From contig NZ_MWZD01000017.1 of NCBI RefSeq assembly GCF_002982315.1, positions 186,001 to 250,000 of the forward strand: a DNA stretch of 64,000 nt, read 5' to 3'. The translations under genes were made by a program, and so were the position numbers. Below, in pieces: positions 54,820-63,166 of this stretch. Source of the stretch: Leucobacter massiliensis. GTDB lineage: Bacteria; Actinomycetota; Actinomycetes; Actinomycetales; Microbacteriaceae. The stretch's first letter is position 1; each line of letters opens with the position of its first letter. A model generated the notes under the pieces. The model was not told the origin of the DNA, searched no databases, and saw only the letters and a list, made by a program, of their open reading frames with translations.

Positions 54820-55590
54820 ATGGAATCCGCTGCACTGAGTCCAGCTCTTGAACTGCGACAGCTCGTCAAGCGCTTCGGCGAGAAGGTCGCCGTCGACGGC
54901 GTGTCCCTGACGATCCCCACGGGATCCTGTTACGGCCTCGTCGGCCCGAACGGGGCCGGGAAGACGACGACCCTCTCCATGGCCACGGGCCTGCTCCGGC
55001 CCGATCACGGGCAGGCGCTGATCTGCGGCGTCGACGTGTGGGCCCAGCCCACCGAGGCGAAGCAGCTCGTCGGGGTGCTCGCCGACGGCGTGAAGCTCTT
55101 CGACCGCCTCACCGGTGAGCAGCTCATCACCTATAACGGCCTGCTCGCGGGCCTCGACGCGGAGACCGTGTCCCGGCGCTGCGCCGACCTGCTCGACATG
55201 CTCGAGCTGCGCGGGGCCGGGAGCACGCTCGTCGTCGACTACTCGGCGGGCATGACCAAGAAGATCGCCCTCGCCTGCGCCCTCGTGCACGCCCCGCGGC
55301 TGCTCGTGCTCGACGAGCCCTTCGAGTCGGTCGACCCGGTCTCCGCTGCGAACATCCGCGACATCCTGCAGGGCTATGTGCGCGGCGGCGGCACCGTGAT
55401 CGTGTCCAGTCACTCCATGGATCTCGTGCAGCGCATGTGCGACCACGTCGCCGTCGTGGCCGCCGGGCGCGTGCTCGCGGCGGGCTCCGTCGACGAGGTG
55501 CGCGGCGCCTCGACCCTCGAGGAGCGCTTCGTGGAGCTCGTCGGCGGACGCCAGCACCTGGAGGGGCCGACGTGGCTGAACCTCTCCTGA
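54820..55590 (+). CDS. ABC exporter ATP-binding protein
   Basis: A 256-residue ATPase. Walker A LVGPNGAGKTTTLSMATG, Walker B LLVLDEPFESVDPV and H-loop VIVSSHSMDLV are intact. The signature reads YSAGMTKKIALA, as in ABC-2-type exporters. ATG 54820 is leaderless. It overlaps the permease gene by 19 bp, so the two form one transporter. The substrate is unknown. Confidence 0.92.
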   Translation: MESAALSPALELRQLVKRFGEKVAVDGVSLTIPTGSCYGLVGPNGAGKTTTLSMATGLLRPDHGQALICGVDVWAQPTEAKQLVGVLADGVKLFDRLTGEQLITYNGLLAGLDAETVSRRCADLLDMLELRGAGSTLVVDYSAGMTKKIALACALVHAPRLLVLDEPFESVDPVSAANIRDILQGYVRGGGTVIVSSHSMDLVQRMCDHVAVVAAGRVLAAGSVDEVRGASTLEERFVELVGGRQHLEGPTWLNLS

Positions 55591-57224
55591 CCCCCGCCTT
55601 CGCCCCGCAGCCCGCCGCCGGCAACGGCACGTCGGCCCCGCGCTCCGGGCCCGCAGCGCGCGTGCGGGTGCTCGTCCGCCTGCGCTTCCTGGTGCTGTGG
55701 AACACGCTGCGCCGCCACCCCTGGCAGCTGGTGGGGGCGATCATCGGCGCCCTCTACGGCCTCGGCGTGCTCTCCATGGTGACGATCGGCCTGGTGGCGC
55801 TCTCCTGGGCGGACCCCGCGCTCGCCCGCACGGTGGTGATCCTCGGCGGTTCCGCGCTGATCCTCGGCTGGATGGTCGCCCCCATCGTCTCCTCGGGCAT
55901 GGACCGCACCCTCGACCCTGCCCGGCTCGTGGTGTTCCCGATGCGTCCGGGCACCCAGCTCGCCGGGATCGCCATCGCGAGCCTGCTCGGCGTGCCCGGC
56001 ATCATCACGCTGCTCGTCTCGGCCCTGGCGGCCCTGGCCTGGCTGCGCTCACCGCTCGCCGTGATCGCCGCGCTGCTGCTCGCCCCCGTCGCGGCGGCGA
56101 GCTGCGTGCTCGCGTGCCAGTTCGCGATCACGGCACTGTCGCGGCTGACGGCGAGCCGCCGCTTCCGCGAGATCATCGGCGGCGTCATCGTGCTGCTGGT
56201 GGTGTGCGCCGGTCCGCTCATCGCCGGTGTCGGGTCCGGGATCGAGGCCGCCGCCGAGTGGCTGCCGACGGTCGCGGAGGTGCTGTCGTGGACGCCGCTC
56301 GGCGCGGTGTGGGCGGTGCCCGCGGAGCTCGCCGCCGGGCACTGGCTCGGCGCGGTATTGCGCCTGCTGATCGCGCTCGCCACGGTGCTCGGGCTCTTCC
56401 TCGCGTGGCGTCCGCTCTACATCGCCGGTTTCGGGGCGGCGGGCGGATCCCGCACCGTGGTCAAGGCGGGCACCGGCTGGTTCGGACGTTTCCCCGCCAC
56501 CCCGCGCGGTGCGATCGCCGCGCGCACCCTCACCTACTGGCTGCGGGATCCCCGCTACCTGCAGAGCCTGCTCATCGTACTCGTGATGCCGGTGGTCTTC
56601 GGCTTCGTCTCGGCGACCACCGGCATGCAGATCCTGCTGCCCGGCTCCACGGTGATGGTGGCCTGCCTGCTCTCCCTCGCGACCTTCACCGATGTCTCCT
56701 ATGACGGCACCGCCTTCAGCACGCACCTGGTGCACGGGGTCCGCGGCATCGACGACCGGCTCGGCCGTCTCTGGTCGAACGCACTGCTCACGGTGCCGTG
56801 CGTGCTGCTCGTCGCGGTGGTCACGACCGCCATCGTCGGGCGCTTCGACCAGTTGCCGACGTTGCTGGGGCTGTCGGGCGCGGTGATGCTGGGCGGCTTC
56901 GGCGTGGCGAGCGTGGCCTCGGCGATCTTCGTGATGCCGGTGCCGCAGTCGGGTGAGAACCCCTTCGCCACGAAGCCAGGCGCTGGGGTGCTCAGCATGG
57001 TGGGGACCTTCGGATCCTACGGCGCGCTGCTCGTGCTCACACTGCCCACGATCGTGCTGACCGTGGTCGCCGGGGTGAGCGGCGATCCGCTGTGGGCGTG
57101 GCTGACGCTCGCGGTGGGGCTGCTCAACGGCGGGCTCGTGTGCTTCTTCGGCGTGATGCTCGGCTCGCGGCTCTTCGACCGGCGCGGCCCCGAGCTGCTC
57201 GCCCGCGTCGTCGCCCAGGGCTGA
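55572..57224 (+). CDS. ABC exporter permease subunit
   Basis: A 550-residue membrane protein with about 12-14 helices, beginning with a Pro/Ala-rich cytosolic stretch and RVRVLVRLRFLVLWNTLRRH before the first helix. It resembles the large permeases found with ABC-2-type ATPases in actinobacteria. GGAGGGG lies 6 nt before GTG 55572, inside the ATPase gene. Membrane segments include LGVLSMVTIGLVALSW, GIITLLVSALAALAWL and LIVLVMPVVFGFVSATTG. Substrate unknown. Confidence 0.85.
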   Translation: MAEPLLTPAFAPQPAAGNGTSAPRSGPAARVRVLVRLRFLVLWNTLRRHPWQLVGAIIGALYGLGVLSMVTIGLVALSWADPALARTVVILGGSALILGWMVAPIVSSGMDRTLDPARLVVFPMRPGTQLAGIAIASLLGVPGIITLLVSALAALAWLRSPLAVIAALLLAPVAAASCVLACQFAITALSRLTASRRFREIIGGVIVLLVVCAGPLIAGVGSGIEAAAEWLPTVAEVLSWTPLGAVWAVPAELAAGHWLGAVLRLLIALATVLGLFLAWRPLYIAGFGAAGGSRTVVKAGTGWFGRFPATPRGAIAARTLTYWLRDPRYLQSLLIVLVMPVVFGFVSATTGMQILLPGSTVMVACLLSLATFTDVSYDGTAFSTHLVHGVRGIDDRLGRLWSNALLTVPCVLLVAVVTTAIVGRFDQLPTLLGLSGAVMLGGFGVASVASAIFVMPVPQSGENPFATKPGAGVLSMVGTFGSYGALLVLTLPTIVLTVVAGVSGDPLWAWLTLAVGLLNGGLVCFFGVMLGSRLFDRRGPELLARVVAQG

Positions 57225-57247
57225 GCGCGCAGCGGGCCCTGGCGCTG

Positions 57248-57290
57248 ATGCGCCGGGCCTGGAGCCCAGGGGGCACCCGGCCCGGCGCAT
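57248..57290. terminator. 12-bp inverted repeat between convergent genes
   Basis: ATGCGCCGGGCC (57248-57259) and GGCCCGGCGCAT (57279-57290) are perfect complements around a 19-nt loop. The site lies between the stops of the exporter permease and dapD. No T-run on either side. Confidence 0.5.
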
Positions 57291-57338
57291 TCGAACGCAA
57301 GGCGCGGCGCGTTCTTCCCGTGTGCGGGGCGCCTCGGC

Positions 57339-58295
57339 TCAGGCGTGCAGCGCGGCGTTGAGGACGATGCCGGCGCCCTCGCGTGGCAGGGCCTCGACGG
57401 CGCCGCTCGCCGAGTTGCGGCGGAACAGCAGCTTCGGCACGCCGGAGAGCTCCACCGCCTTCACCTCGACCGCTGCGCCCTCCGAGTCTGCCGTGCCCTT
57501 CGGCAGCAGCACCTTCGTGCCCGCCGTCACGTAGAGGCCGGCCTCCACCACGCTGTCGTCGCCGAGCGAGATCCCGATTCCCGAGTTCGCGCCCAGCAGT
57601 GCGCGCTCGCCGATCGTGATCCGCTGCGTCCCGCCGCCCGAGAGCGTGCCCATGATGGACGCACCGCCGCCGATGTCGGAGCCGTCGCCCACGACCACGC
57701 CCTGCGAGATCCGGCCCTCGACCATCGACGCACCCAGCGTGCCGGCGTTGAAGTTGACGAAGCCCTCGTGCATCACCGTGGTGCCCGGCGCCAGGTGGGC
57801 ACCCAGCCGCACCCGCGAGGCGTCCGCGATGCGCACGCCCGCGGGAACCACGTAGTCCGTGAGGCGCGGGAACTTGTCGAGGCCCACCGCGGTGACGCCG
57901 GCCCGCTTGAGCAGCGGCAGTCGCGCCGCATAGTCCTCGGGCAGCATGGGTCCCGCGCTCGTCCAGGCGATGTTCGGCAGCTTGCCGAAGATGCCGTCGA
58001 GGTTGATCGAGTTCGGCCGCACGAGGCAGTGCGAGAGCAGGTGCAGGCGCAGGTAGGCGTCCTCGGTGGAGGCGGGAGCGGCGTCGAGGTCGATCTCCAG
58101 GTTCACGGGCCGCAGCTCGACGCCACGCAGCTCGTCCGTGCCGGCCAGCTGCTCGAGCTCCGCCGGCGCCAGCCACGGATCCCGCTGGGCCGGTCGCGCG
58201 CCGAGGGACGGGGACGGGAACCAGGCGTCGAGGACGGTGCCGTCGGAGGCGATCGTGGCGATACCGGAGGACCAGGCGAGACGAGTGGCAGTCAT
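57339..58295 (-). CDS. dapD: Tetrahydrodipicolinate N-succinyltransferase
   Basis: A 318-residue left-handed beta-helix acyltransferase of the actinobacterial DapD type. Hexapeptide repeats run from about residue 150 ([51 protein letters not shown]). [19 protein letters not shown] is the active-site region with the conserved Glu. ATG 58295 is chosen over ATG 58304: TACGAT (minus, 58308-58303) is 7 nt upstream, so the transcript is leaderless. Confidence 0.95.
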   Translation of the reverse strand: MTATRLAWSSGIATIASDGTVLDAWFPSPSLGARPAQRDPWLAPAELEQLAGTDELRGVELRPVNLEIDLDAAPASTEDAYLRLHLLSHCLVRPNSINLDGIFGKLPNIAWTSAGPMLPEDYAARLPLLKRAGVTAVGLDKFPRLTDYVVPAGVRIADASRVRLGAHLAPGTTVMHEGFVNFNAGTLGASMVEGRISQGVVVGDGSDIGGGASIMGTLSGGGTQRITIGERALLGANSGIGISLGDDSVVEAGLYVTAGTKVLLPKGTADSEGAAVEVKAVELSGVPKLLFRRNSASGAVEALPREGAGIVLNAALHA

Positions 58296-58302
58296 GGCCC
58301 CC

Positions 58303-58349
58303 ATCGTATCGTCGCAGCAGGGATCGGCCTGCCGCGCGACCTCTAAGCT
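58303..58349. promoter_or_regulatory. Back-to-back leaderless promoters of dapD and dapE
   Basis: The 60-bp gap between the two start codons holds TACGAT on the minus strand (58308-58303), 7 nt from dapD, and TAAGCT on the plus strand (58344-58349), 6 nt from dapE. Their -35 zones must overlap around 58320-58332. Neither gene has a Shine-Dalgarno site. Confidence 0.6.
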
Positions 58350-58355
58350 GGACGG

Positions 58356-59477
58356 GTGACCTCCTCAGATTCCCTCCCGCTCGATCCCTCCGCGGGGGCC
58401 GTCGCCCTCACCCGGCAGCTCTGCGACATCCCATCCGTCTCCGGGGACGAACGCGCCGTCGCCGACGCGGTCGAGGCCGTCCTCCGCAACCAAGCCCCCC
58501 ACCTGCGCATCGTGCGCGACGGCGACACGATCATCGCCCGCACCGAGCTGGGCCGTGCGCGGAGAGTCGCGATCGCCGGCCACCTCGACACCGTGCCCGT
58601 CAACGAGAACCTCCCCGTGCAGGACCGGCCGGATCCCGAGACCGGGGCCGAGACGATCTGGGGCCGCGGCACGGTCGACATGAAGGCCGGCGTCGCGGCG
58701 CAGCTCCTCCTGGCCGTCGAGCTGGACGACCCCGCGGTCGACGTCACCTGGGTCTGGTACGACCACGAGGAGGTCGCCTCCCACCTCAGCGGGCTCGGAC
58801 GCGCCATGCGCAACCACCCCGCGCTCTTCGCCGCCGACTTCGCGATCCTCGGCGAACCCTCCAACGGCACCATCGAGGGCGGCTGCAACGGAACCCTGCG
58901 GGCCCACGTGACGATGCACGGAAAGCGCGCCCACTCCGCACGCGGGTGGATGGGCGTGAATGCCATTCACCGGGCGGCCCCGCTGCTGCAGCGGCTCGCC
59001 GCGTACGAGGCGGAGCGGATCGTGGTCGACGGCCTCGAGTACCGCGAGGGGATCAACGCGGTCCGGATCGACGGCGGCGTGGCCGGGAACGTGATCCCCG
59101 ACCGCTGCACCATCGAGGTCAACTACCGTTTCGCGCCCAGCCGCAGCGGCGAGGAGGCGGCGGACTTCGTGCGTGAGTTCTTCGCGGACGCCGACGAGGT
59201 GGAGATCGTGGACCTGGCGCTCGGCGCGCGGCCCGGGCTCGACGACCCCTTCGCGCGGGGCTTCGTCGAGGCGGTGGGCGTGCAGCCGAAGGCGAAGTTC
59301 GGCTGGACCGACGTGTCGCGATTCTCCGCACTCGGGATTCCCGCGGTCAACTTCGGTCCGGGGGATCCGCTGCTCGCGCACGCCGACGAGGAGCGCGTGC
59401 CGGTCGAGCAGATCGAGTTCACCGTCTCCGCGCTGCGCTCCTGGCTCACCGGAGGCCGCGCCGCCGGCTCGTCCTGA
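58356..59477 (+). CDS. dapE: Succinyl-diaminopimelate desuccinylase
   Basis: A 373-residue M20 metallohydrolase. Metal ligands: His in [11 protein letters not shown], Asp in [11 protein letters not shown], Glu pair in DHEEVAS, further Glu in [16 protein letters not shown]; the lid domain has [18 protein letters not shown]. It releases succinate from N-succinyl-LL-diaminopimelate for lysine and cell-wall synthesis. The GTG start is leaderless. Confidence 0.95.
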   Translation: MTSSDSLPLDPSAGAVALTRQLCDIPSVSGDERAVADAVEAVLRNQAPHLRIVRDGDTIIARTELGRARRVAIAGHLDTVPVNENLPVQDRPDPETGAETIWGRGTVDMKAGVAAQLLLAVELDDPAVDVTWVWYDHEEVASHLSGLGRAMRNHPALFAADFAILGEPSNGTIEGGCNGTLRAHVTMHGKRAHSARGWMGVNAIHRAAPLLQRLAAYEAERIVVDGLEYREGINAVRIDGGVAGNVIPDRCTIEVNYRFAPSRSGEEAADFVREFFADADEVEIVDLALGARPGLDDPFARGFVEAVGVQPKAKFGWTDVSRFSALGIPAVNFGPGDPLLAHADEERVPVEQIEFTVSALRSWLTGGRAAGSS

Positions 59478-59566
59478 CCCGCCCCGCGGCCGGCGGAAAG
59501 GCGTCCCGCAGGCGCTGCTCCGCTTCGCCTCACGGCGCGGCTTCGCCCTCGCCGCCGCTCGGGCAG

Positions 59567-59572
59567 TAAAAT
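59567..59572 (+). promoter_or_regulatory. -10 element of the DUF3117 gene
   Basis: TAAAAT gives a start near 59579 and a leader of about 25 nt that carries GAGGAGG before the ATG. Confidence 0.55.
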
Positions 59573-59604
59573 AGGGCGGTACACCAATTCTGCGAGGAGG
59601 CGTC

Positions 59605-59775
59605 ATGGCTGCAATGAAACCGAGGACCGGGGACGGACCCATGGAGGCGGTGCGCGAGAGCCGGCTGATCGTCGTGCGGGTGCCCCTCGAGGGCGGGGGT
59701 CGCCTGGTCGTGTCGGTGAACGATCAGGAGGCGGCCGAGCTCCGTGACGTGCTCGCAGGGGTGCTCGACGGCTGA
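59605..59775 (+). CDS. DUF3117 small protein
   Basis: A 56-residue protein (MAAMKPRTGDGPMEAVRESR, then IVVRVPLEGGGRLVVSVND and QEAAELRDVLAGVLDG). It matches the DUF3117 family, nearly invariant among actinobacteria and usually located near dapE. GAGGAGG lies 4-10 nt upstream. A short beta-hairpin followed by a helix is apparent; function unknown. Confidence 0.9.
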   Translation: MAAMKPRTGDGPMEAVRESRLIVVRVPLEGGGRLVVSVNDQEAAELRDVLAGVLDG

Positions 59776-59800
59776 GCCGTCCGGCCCGAGCTGAGACGCG

Positions 59801-59837
59801 AGGAGGCCCCGGGACCCACTGGGTTCCGGGGCCTCCT
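59801..59837. terminator. Bidirectional terminator hairpin after the DUF3117 gene
   Basis: AGGAGGCCCCGGGACCC (59801-59817) pairs with 59821-59837 over 17 positions, with a single G-T wobble and a 3-nt loop. It separates the DUF3117 gene from the convergent methyltransferase gene. There is no T-run, as is common for actinobacterial terminators. Confidence 0.8.
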
Positions 59838-59873
59838 GCTGCCCGGTGCGGCGACGGGCTCCTCGCCGGTGGT

Positions 59874-60506
59874 TCAGCCGTCGAGGCGCACGAGCGTGAG
59901 CAGCCCGTCGCCGGCGGGGGAGAGCGCGGGTGCGATCGCCGGCGAGTCGGCGACCACCGCGAGCAGGTCCCGGCACGCGACCGTCGCCTCGTCGCGGGCA
60001 GCCGGATCGGGCACCCGGCCGTGCGCGAAGGCGCCCGGCACGACGATGCAGCCGCCCGGCCGCACGATGGCGAGCGCGTGCTCGAAGAGCTCGAGCAGCA
60101 GCGAGTGGTCGGCGTCGAGCAGCACCAGATCGTACGCGCCGAGATTGAGCCGAGGCATGACGTGGCGCGCATCGCCCTCGATGAGCCGGAGGCGCGATGC
60201 CGGGATGCCCGCATCCGCGAAGACGCCGCGGGCCTCGCGCAGATGCTCGGCCTCGATCTCGATCGAGGTGAGGGTCGTCTCGGCTGTGTGCCGCAGCAGC
60301 GACAGGCCGCTGACGCCGACGCCGGTGCCGACCTCGCAGACGGTGGCGGCCCGGCTCAGCACGGCGAGCGCGGAGAGCTGGGCTCCCACCGAGCGGCTGA
60401 CCGGCTCGATGCCGAGTTCGAGTGACAAGCGCCGGGCGCGCACGATCGCGCCGGTCTCGGCCGGATACTGCTCGGCGTACTGCCAGTTGCGTTCGAGCTT
60501 GCTCAC
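59874..60506 (-). CDS. O-methyltransferase (family 3, SAM-dependent)
   Basis: A 210-residue class I methyltransferase. The SAM loop is VCEVGTGVGVSGLSLL, then TSIEIEAEHLREAR, and the acidic residues of LVLLDADHSLLLELFEHAL match the metal-binding site of catechol-type O-methyltransferases. GGAGG precedes GTG 60506. It corresponds in position to the methyltransferase gene beside sigE in mycobacteria. Substrate unknown. Confidence 0.9.
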   Translation of the reverse strand: MSKLERNWQYAEQYPAETGAIVRARRLSLELGIEPVSRSVGAQLSALAVLSRAATVCEVGTGVGVSGLSLLRHTAETTLTSIEIEAEHLREARGVFADAGIPASRLRLIEGDARHVMPRLNLGAYDLVLLDADHSLLLELFEHALAIVRPGGCIVVPGAFAHGRVPDPAARDEATVACRDLLAVVADSPAIAPALSPAGDGLLTLVRLDG

Positions 60507-60669
60507 GTGGTCCTCCGTGGTGTGGCGGATCCGGCCCCACGGCCGGGGTGCGGCCGTCCCGGGTGCGGGAGCCGCGCTTCCCCTAGCGTAGATCCCGGCA
60601 CCGCTCGGGCGGAGGCACCACGCGCAGCTCCGCGCGATTGCCGGTGGGGGCGATCCCGCCTCCGGGCGC

Positions 60670-60681
60670 TACGATGGGGGA
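60670..60681 (+). promoter_or_regulatory. Promoter of tatB
   Basis: TACGAT (60670-60675) lies 6 nt before the GTG. The six bases between (GGGGGA) could also serve as a ribosome-binding site if transcription starts further upstream. Confidence 0.45.
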
Positions 60682-61215
60682 GTGGACGGACTCACGATCA
60701 ACAAGATCCTGGTGATCCTCGTGATCGCCATGTTCCTGCTGGGTCCCGAACGGCTCCCCGTCTACGCGAAGAAGCTCGGGGAGTTCGTGCGCAGCGTGAA
60801 GCGCATGGCGGACGGCGCGAAGGACCGGCTCCGCGATGAGATGGGACCGGAGTTCGACGACGTCGACTGGAAGCAGCTCGACCCCCGTCAGTACGATCCG
60901 CGCCGGATCATCCGGGACGCGCTCGTCGAGGACGAGCGCGAGGCTCGCCTGGCTGCGAGGCGGGCGCGGGCCGCGGAGGCCGCGGCTCGTCGTGGGAGCG
61001 GGGCTGCGGCGGAGGCGGGCTCCGGGGCTGCCGCTACTGCGGGTGCGGGTGCCGGTGCCGCCGCTGGAGCCGCGGGCGCAGCTGCCGGGGCGGCTGCCGC
61101 GGAGGGGACGGCGGCCGGGGGCGGCGACGGAGCCGGCGCGACCGCCGCCGCGGGCGTGGCGGTGGCGGCGGCCGAGGCTCCCGCTGCGCTGCGGTACGAC
61201 GAGGAAGCCACGTAG
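60682..61215 (+). CDS. tatB: Sec-independent protein translocase subunit TatB
   Basis: A 177-residue TatB. The single helix ILVILVIAMFLLGPERLP includes the Pro-Glu/Gly hinge of TatA/B proteins, followed by the amphipathic helix (KKLGEFVRSVKRMADGAKDRL) and DVDWKQLDPRQYDPRRIIRDAL, which marks TatB rather than TatA. From about residue 95 the tail is nearly all Ala and Gly. It would receive Tat substrates such as the DyP peroxidase encoded at 18.3 kb. It is convergent with mrp. Confidence 0.92.
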   Translation: MDGLTINKILVILVIAMFLLGPERLPVYAKKLGEFVRSVKRMADGAKDRLRDEMGPEFDDVDWKQLDPRQYDPRRIIRDALVEDEREARLAARRARAAEAAARRGSGAAAEAGSGAAATAGAGAGAAAGAAGAAAGAAAAEGTAAGGGDGAGATAAAGVAVAAAEAPAALRYDEEAT

Positions 61216-61307
61216 CTCCGCGGAGGAGCGCTCGCAGCTCGCAGCGTCGGGTGCGCGGCCGAGGATGCCGGAGGCCGTCGGAGGGCCCGGATCGACGCCG
61301 GGACGGA

Positions 61308-62459
61308 TCAGCGAGGAGTGACCCTCAGCGAACGGCCGGCGAGCCCGCGGCCGAGCCCCGCAACGCGCTCGGCGATGCGCAGCAGCTCCGCGGCGGCCGG
61401 GTCGCCGGGCGAGCCGAGCACGGCCGGGGTGCCGCGGTCCCCGGCCTCGCGGAACGCGGGGCTCAGGGGAACGCTGCCCAGCAGCGGAACCGGCCGATCC
61501 TGATCCTCGGAGAGGCGCGCCGCCACCAGCTCGCCGCCGCCGCTGCCGAAGACGTCGATCACCGTGCCGTCGGGCTGCGCGAGCCCGGCCATGTTCTCGA
61601 CGACGCCGGCCACCCGCTGTCCGGTCTGCCGTGCGACGAGCGCGCTGCGAACGGCCACGTCGGCTGCGGCCTCCTGCGGCGTGGTCACGACGAGCACCTC
61701 CGCCTGCGGCAGCAGCTGCCCCACGGTGATCGCGATGTCGCCGGTGCCGGGCGGCAGGTCGAGCAGCAGCACGTCGAGCTCGCCGAACCACACATCGCGC
61801 AGGAACTGCTCGATGGTGCGGTGCAGCATCGGCCCGCGCCACGACACCGCCGTGCTGCGGGGATCCGCGTCGCCCAGGAACATGCCGATGGAGATGACCT
61901 TCACCCCGTGCGCGACGGGAGGCAGGATCATGTCGTCGACCCGCGTGGGCTGCTCGGTGCGCCCGTCCCGGCTGAGGCCGAGAATGCCGGGGATCGAGAA
62001 GCCGAACACATCGGCGTCGACCAGTCCCACCGACAGGCCGCGCGCGGCGAGGGCCACGGCGAGCCCGGCCGTCAGCGACGACTTGCCCACCCCGCCCTTG
62101 CCGCTCGTCACGGCGATGACGCGCGTCAGGGAATCGGGGCCGAACTGCTGCGGGCGCGATCCGCGCGCTCCGCGCACGCGCTCGGTGAAGGCGCGCCGCT
62201 GCTCCGGCGTCATCACGCCGACGCGCACCTCCGCGGAGGTGACGCCCGCCGCGGCGCTCGCGGCCGCGAAGACATCGGCCTCGATGCGCCGCGCCGCGGG
62301 GCAGCCCGCGATGGTGAGCAGGATCGAGACCTCGGCGCGGCCGCTCGCGTCGACGGCGACCGACTGCACCATGCCGAGCTCGGTGATGGGGCGCAGGATC
62401 TCGGGATCGCGCACCCCGTCGAGGGCGCGCCAGACGGCGTCTTCCGCGGGGGAGCTCAT
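61308..62459 (-). CDS. mrp: Mrp/ApbC family P-loop ATPase (iron-sulfur carrier)
   Basis: A 383-residue protein. Residues 1-100 form a MIP18/DUF59 domain (ALDGVRDPEILRPITELGMV), and the rest is a MinD-like ATPase with deviant Walker A AVTSGKGGVGKSSLTAGLA, then DVLLLDLPPGTGDIAITV and GVVENMAG. The family carries or inserts Fe-S clusters. The usual CxxC cluster motif near the C-terminus is not seen, as in many actinobacterial homologues. The ATG overlaps the DUF1003 gene stop by 4 nt. Confidence 0.92.
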   Translation of the reverse strand: MSSPAEDAVWRALDGVRDPEILRPITELGMVQSVAVDASGRAEVSILLTIAGCPAARRIEADVFAAASAAAGVTSAEVRVGVMTPEQRRAFTERVRGARGSRPQQFGPDSLTRVIAVTSGKGGVGKSSLTAGLAVALAARGLSVGLVDADVFGFSIPGILGLSRDGRTEQPTRVDDMILPPVAHGVKVISIGMFLGDADPRSTAVSWRGPMLHRTIEQFLRDVWFGELDVLLLDLPPGTGDIAITVGQLLPQAEVLVVTTPQEAAADVAVRSALVARQTGQRVAGVVENMAGLAQPDGTVIDVFGSGGGELVAARLSEDQDRPVPLLGSVPLSPAFREAGDRGTPAVLGSPGDPAAAELLRIAERVAGLGRGLAGRSLRVTPR

Positions 62460-63166
62460 GCGCGGTCGGCGGGGTCGGCGCCGGGCTCGGCGCTAGGATC
62501 GGCGCCAGGACCGGCGGGAGCGGAGCGGGTCTCATCCACCTCGGGGGCGGCTCCCTGAGCGGCAGCAGCGCCCGGGGACGCGGCTGCTCCGGTCGCATCC
62601 GCGGACCCGTCCGCGTGCGCCGCGGCCTCGGCCGCGGCGAGCTCGCTCTCCCGCTGCTCCTCGGCGAACTCGGCGAGCAGCGAGCGCAGCTCCTGCCGCA
62701 GCACGTCCCGATCCGGCAGCTCCTTGATGGCGAGCCGCAGCGCCACCACCTCGCGCGCGAGGAACTCCGTGTCGGCCAGGTTGCGCTCGGCGCGCTGGCG
62801 ATCCTGCTCGATCTGCACCCGGTCGCGATCGTCCTGGCGATTCTGCGCGAGCAGGATGAGGGGCGCCGCGTAGGAGGCCTGCAGCGAGAGGATCAGCGTG
62901 AGCGCGGTGAAGCCGAGGGCGGCGCTGTCGAAGCGGAGCGGCTCGGGGGAGACGGTGTTCCACACCAGCCACACCACGCAGAAGACGCTCAGCAGGATCA
63001 GGAACCACGGCGTGCCCATGCCGCGCGCGATCCCCTCGCTCCACCGTCCGAAGCGCTCGTTGCCGCCCGCCCGCAGTCCGCCGCCGGTCTCTCCGGCCTT
63101 GGGCGTGCGCCCGCCCCGCGGGGCGTCGAGTCCGGTGTCCCGCCGGAACCTCCCGAAGATGCTCAT
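62456..63166 (-). CDS. DUF1003 membrane protein
   Basis: A 236-residue protein with two helices (GTPWFLILLSVFCVVWLVWN and FTALTLILSLQASYAAPLIL) separated by a short loop, then a cytosolic segment AQNRQDDRDRVQIEQDRQRAE that is highly conserved in DUF1003, and a coiled-coil. The last 55 residues are Ala/Pro/Asp-rich. It is the middle gene of mgtE-DUF1003-mrp, with 4-nt overlaps on both sides. Function unknown. Confidence 0.9.
   Translation of the reverse strand: MSIFGRFRRDTGLDAPRGGRTPKAGETGGGLRAGGNERFGRWSEGIARGMGTPWFLILLSVFCVVWLVWNTVSPEPLRFDSAALGFTALTLILSLQASYAAPLILLAQNRQDDRDRVQIEQDRQRAERNLADTEFLAREVVALRLAIKELPDRDVLRQELRSLLAEFAEEQRESELAAAEAAAHADGSADATGAAASPGAAAAQGAAPEVDETRSAPAGPGADPSAEPGADPADRA

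Noticed and set aside
61216-61307. Terminator between tatB and mrp
   Set aside because: Only a 10-bp self-complementary CTCCGCGGAG is visible, with no loop or T-run.
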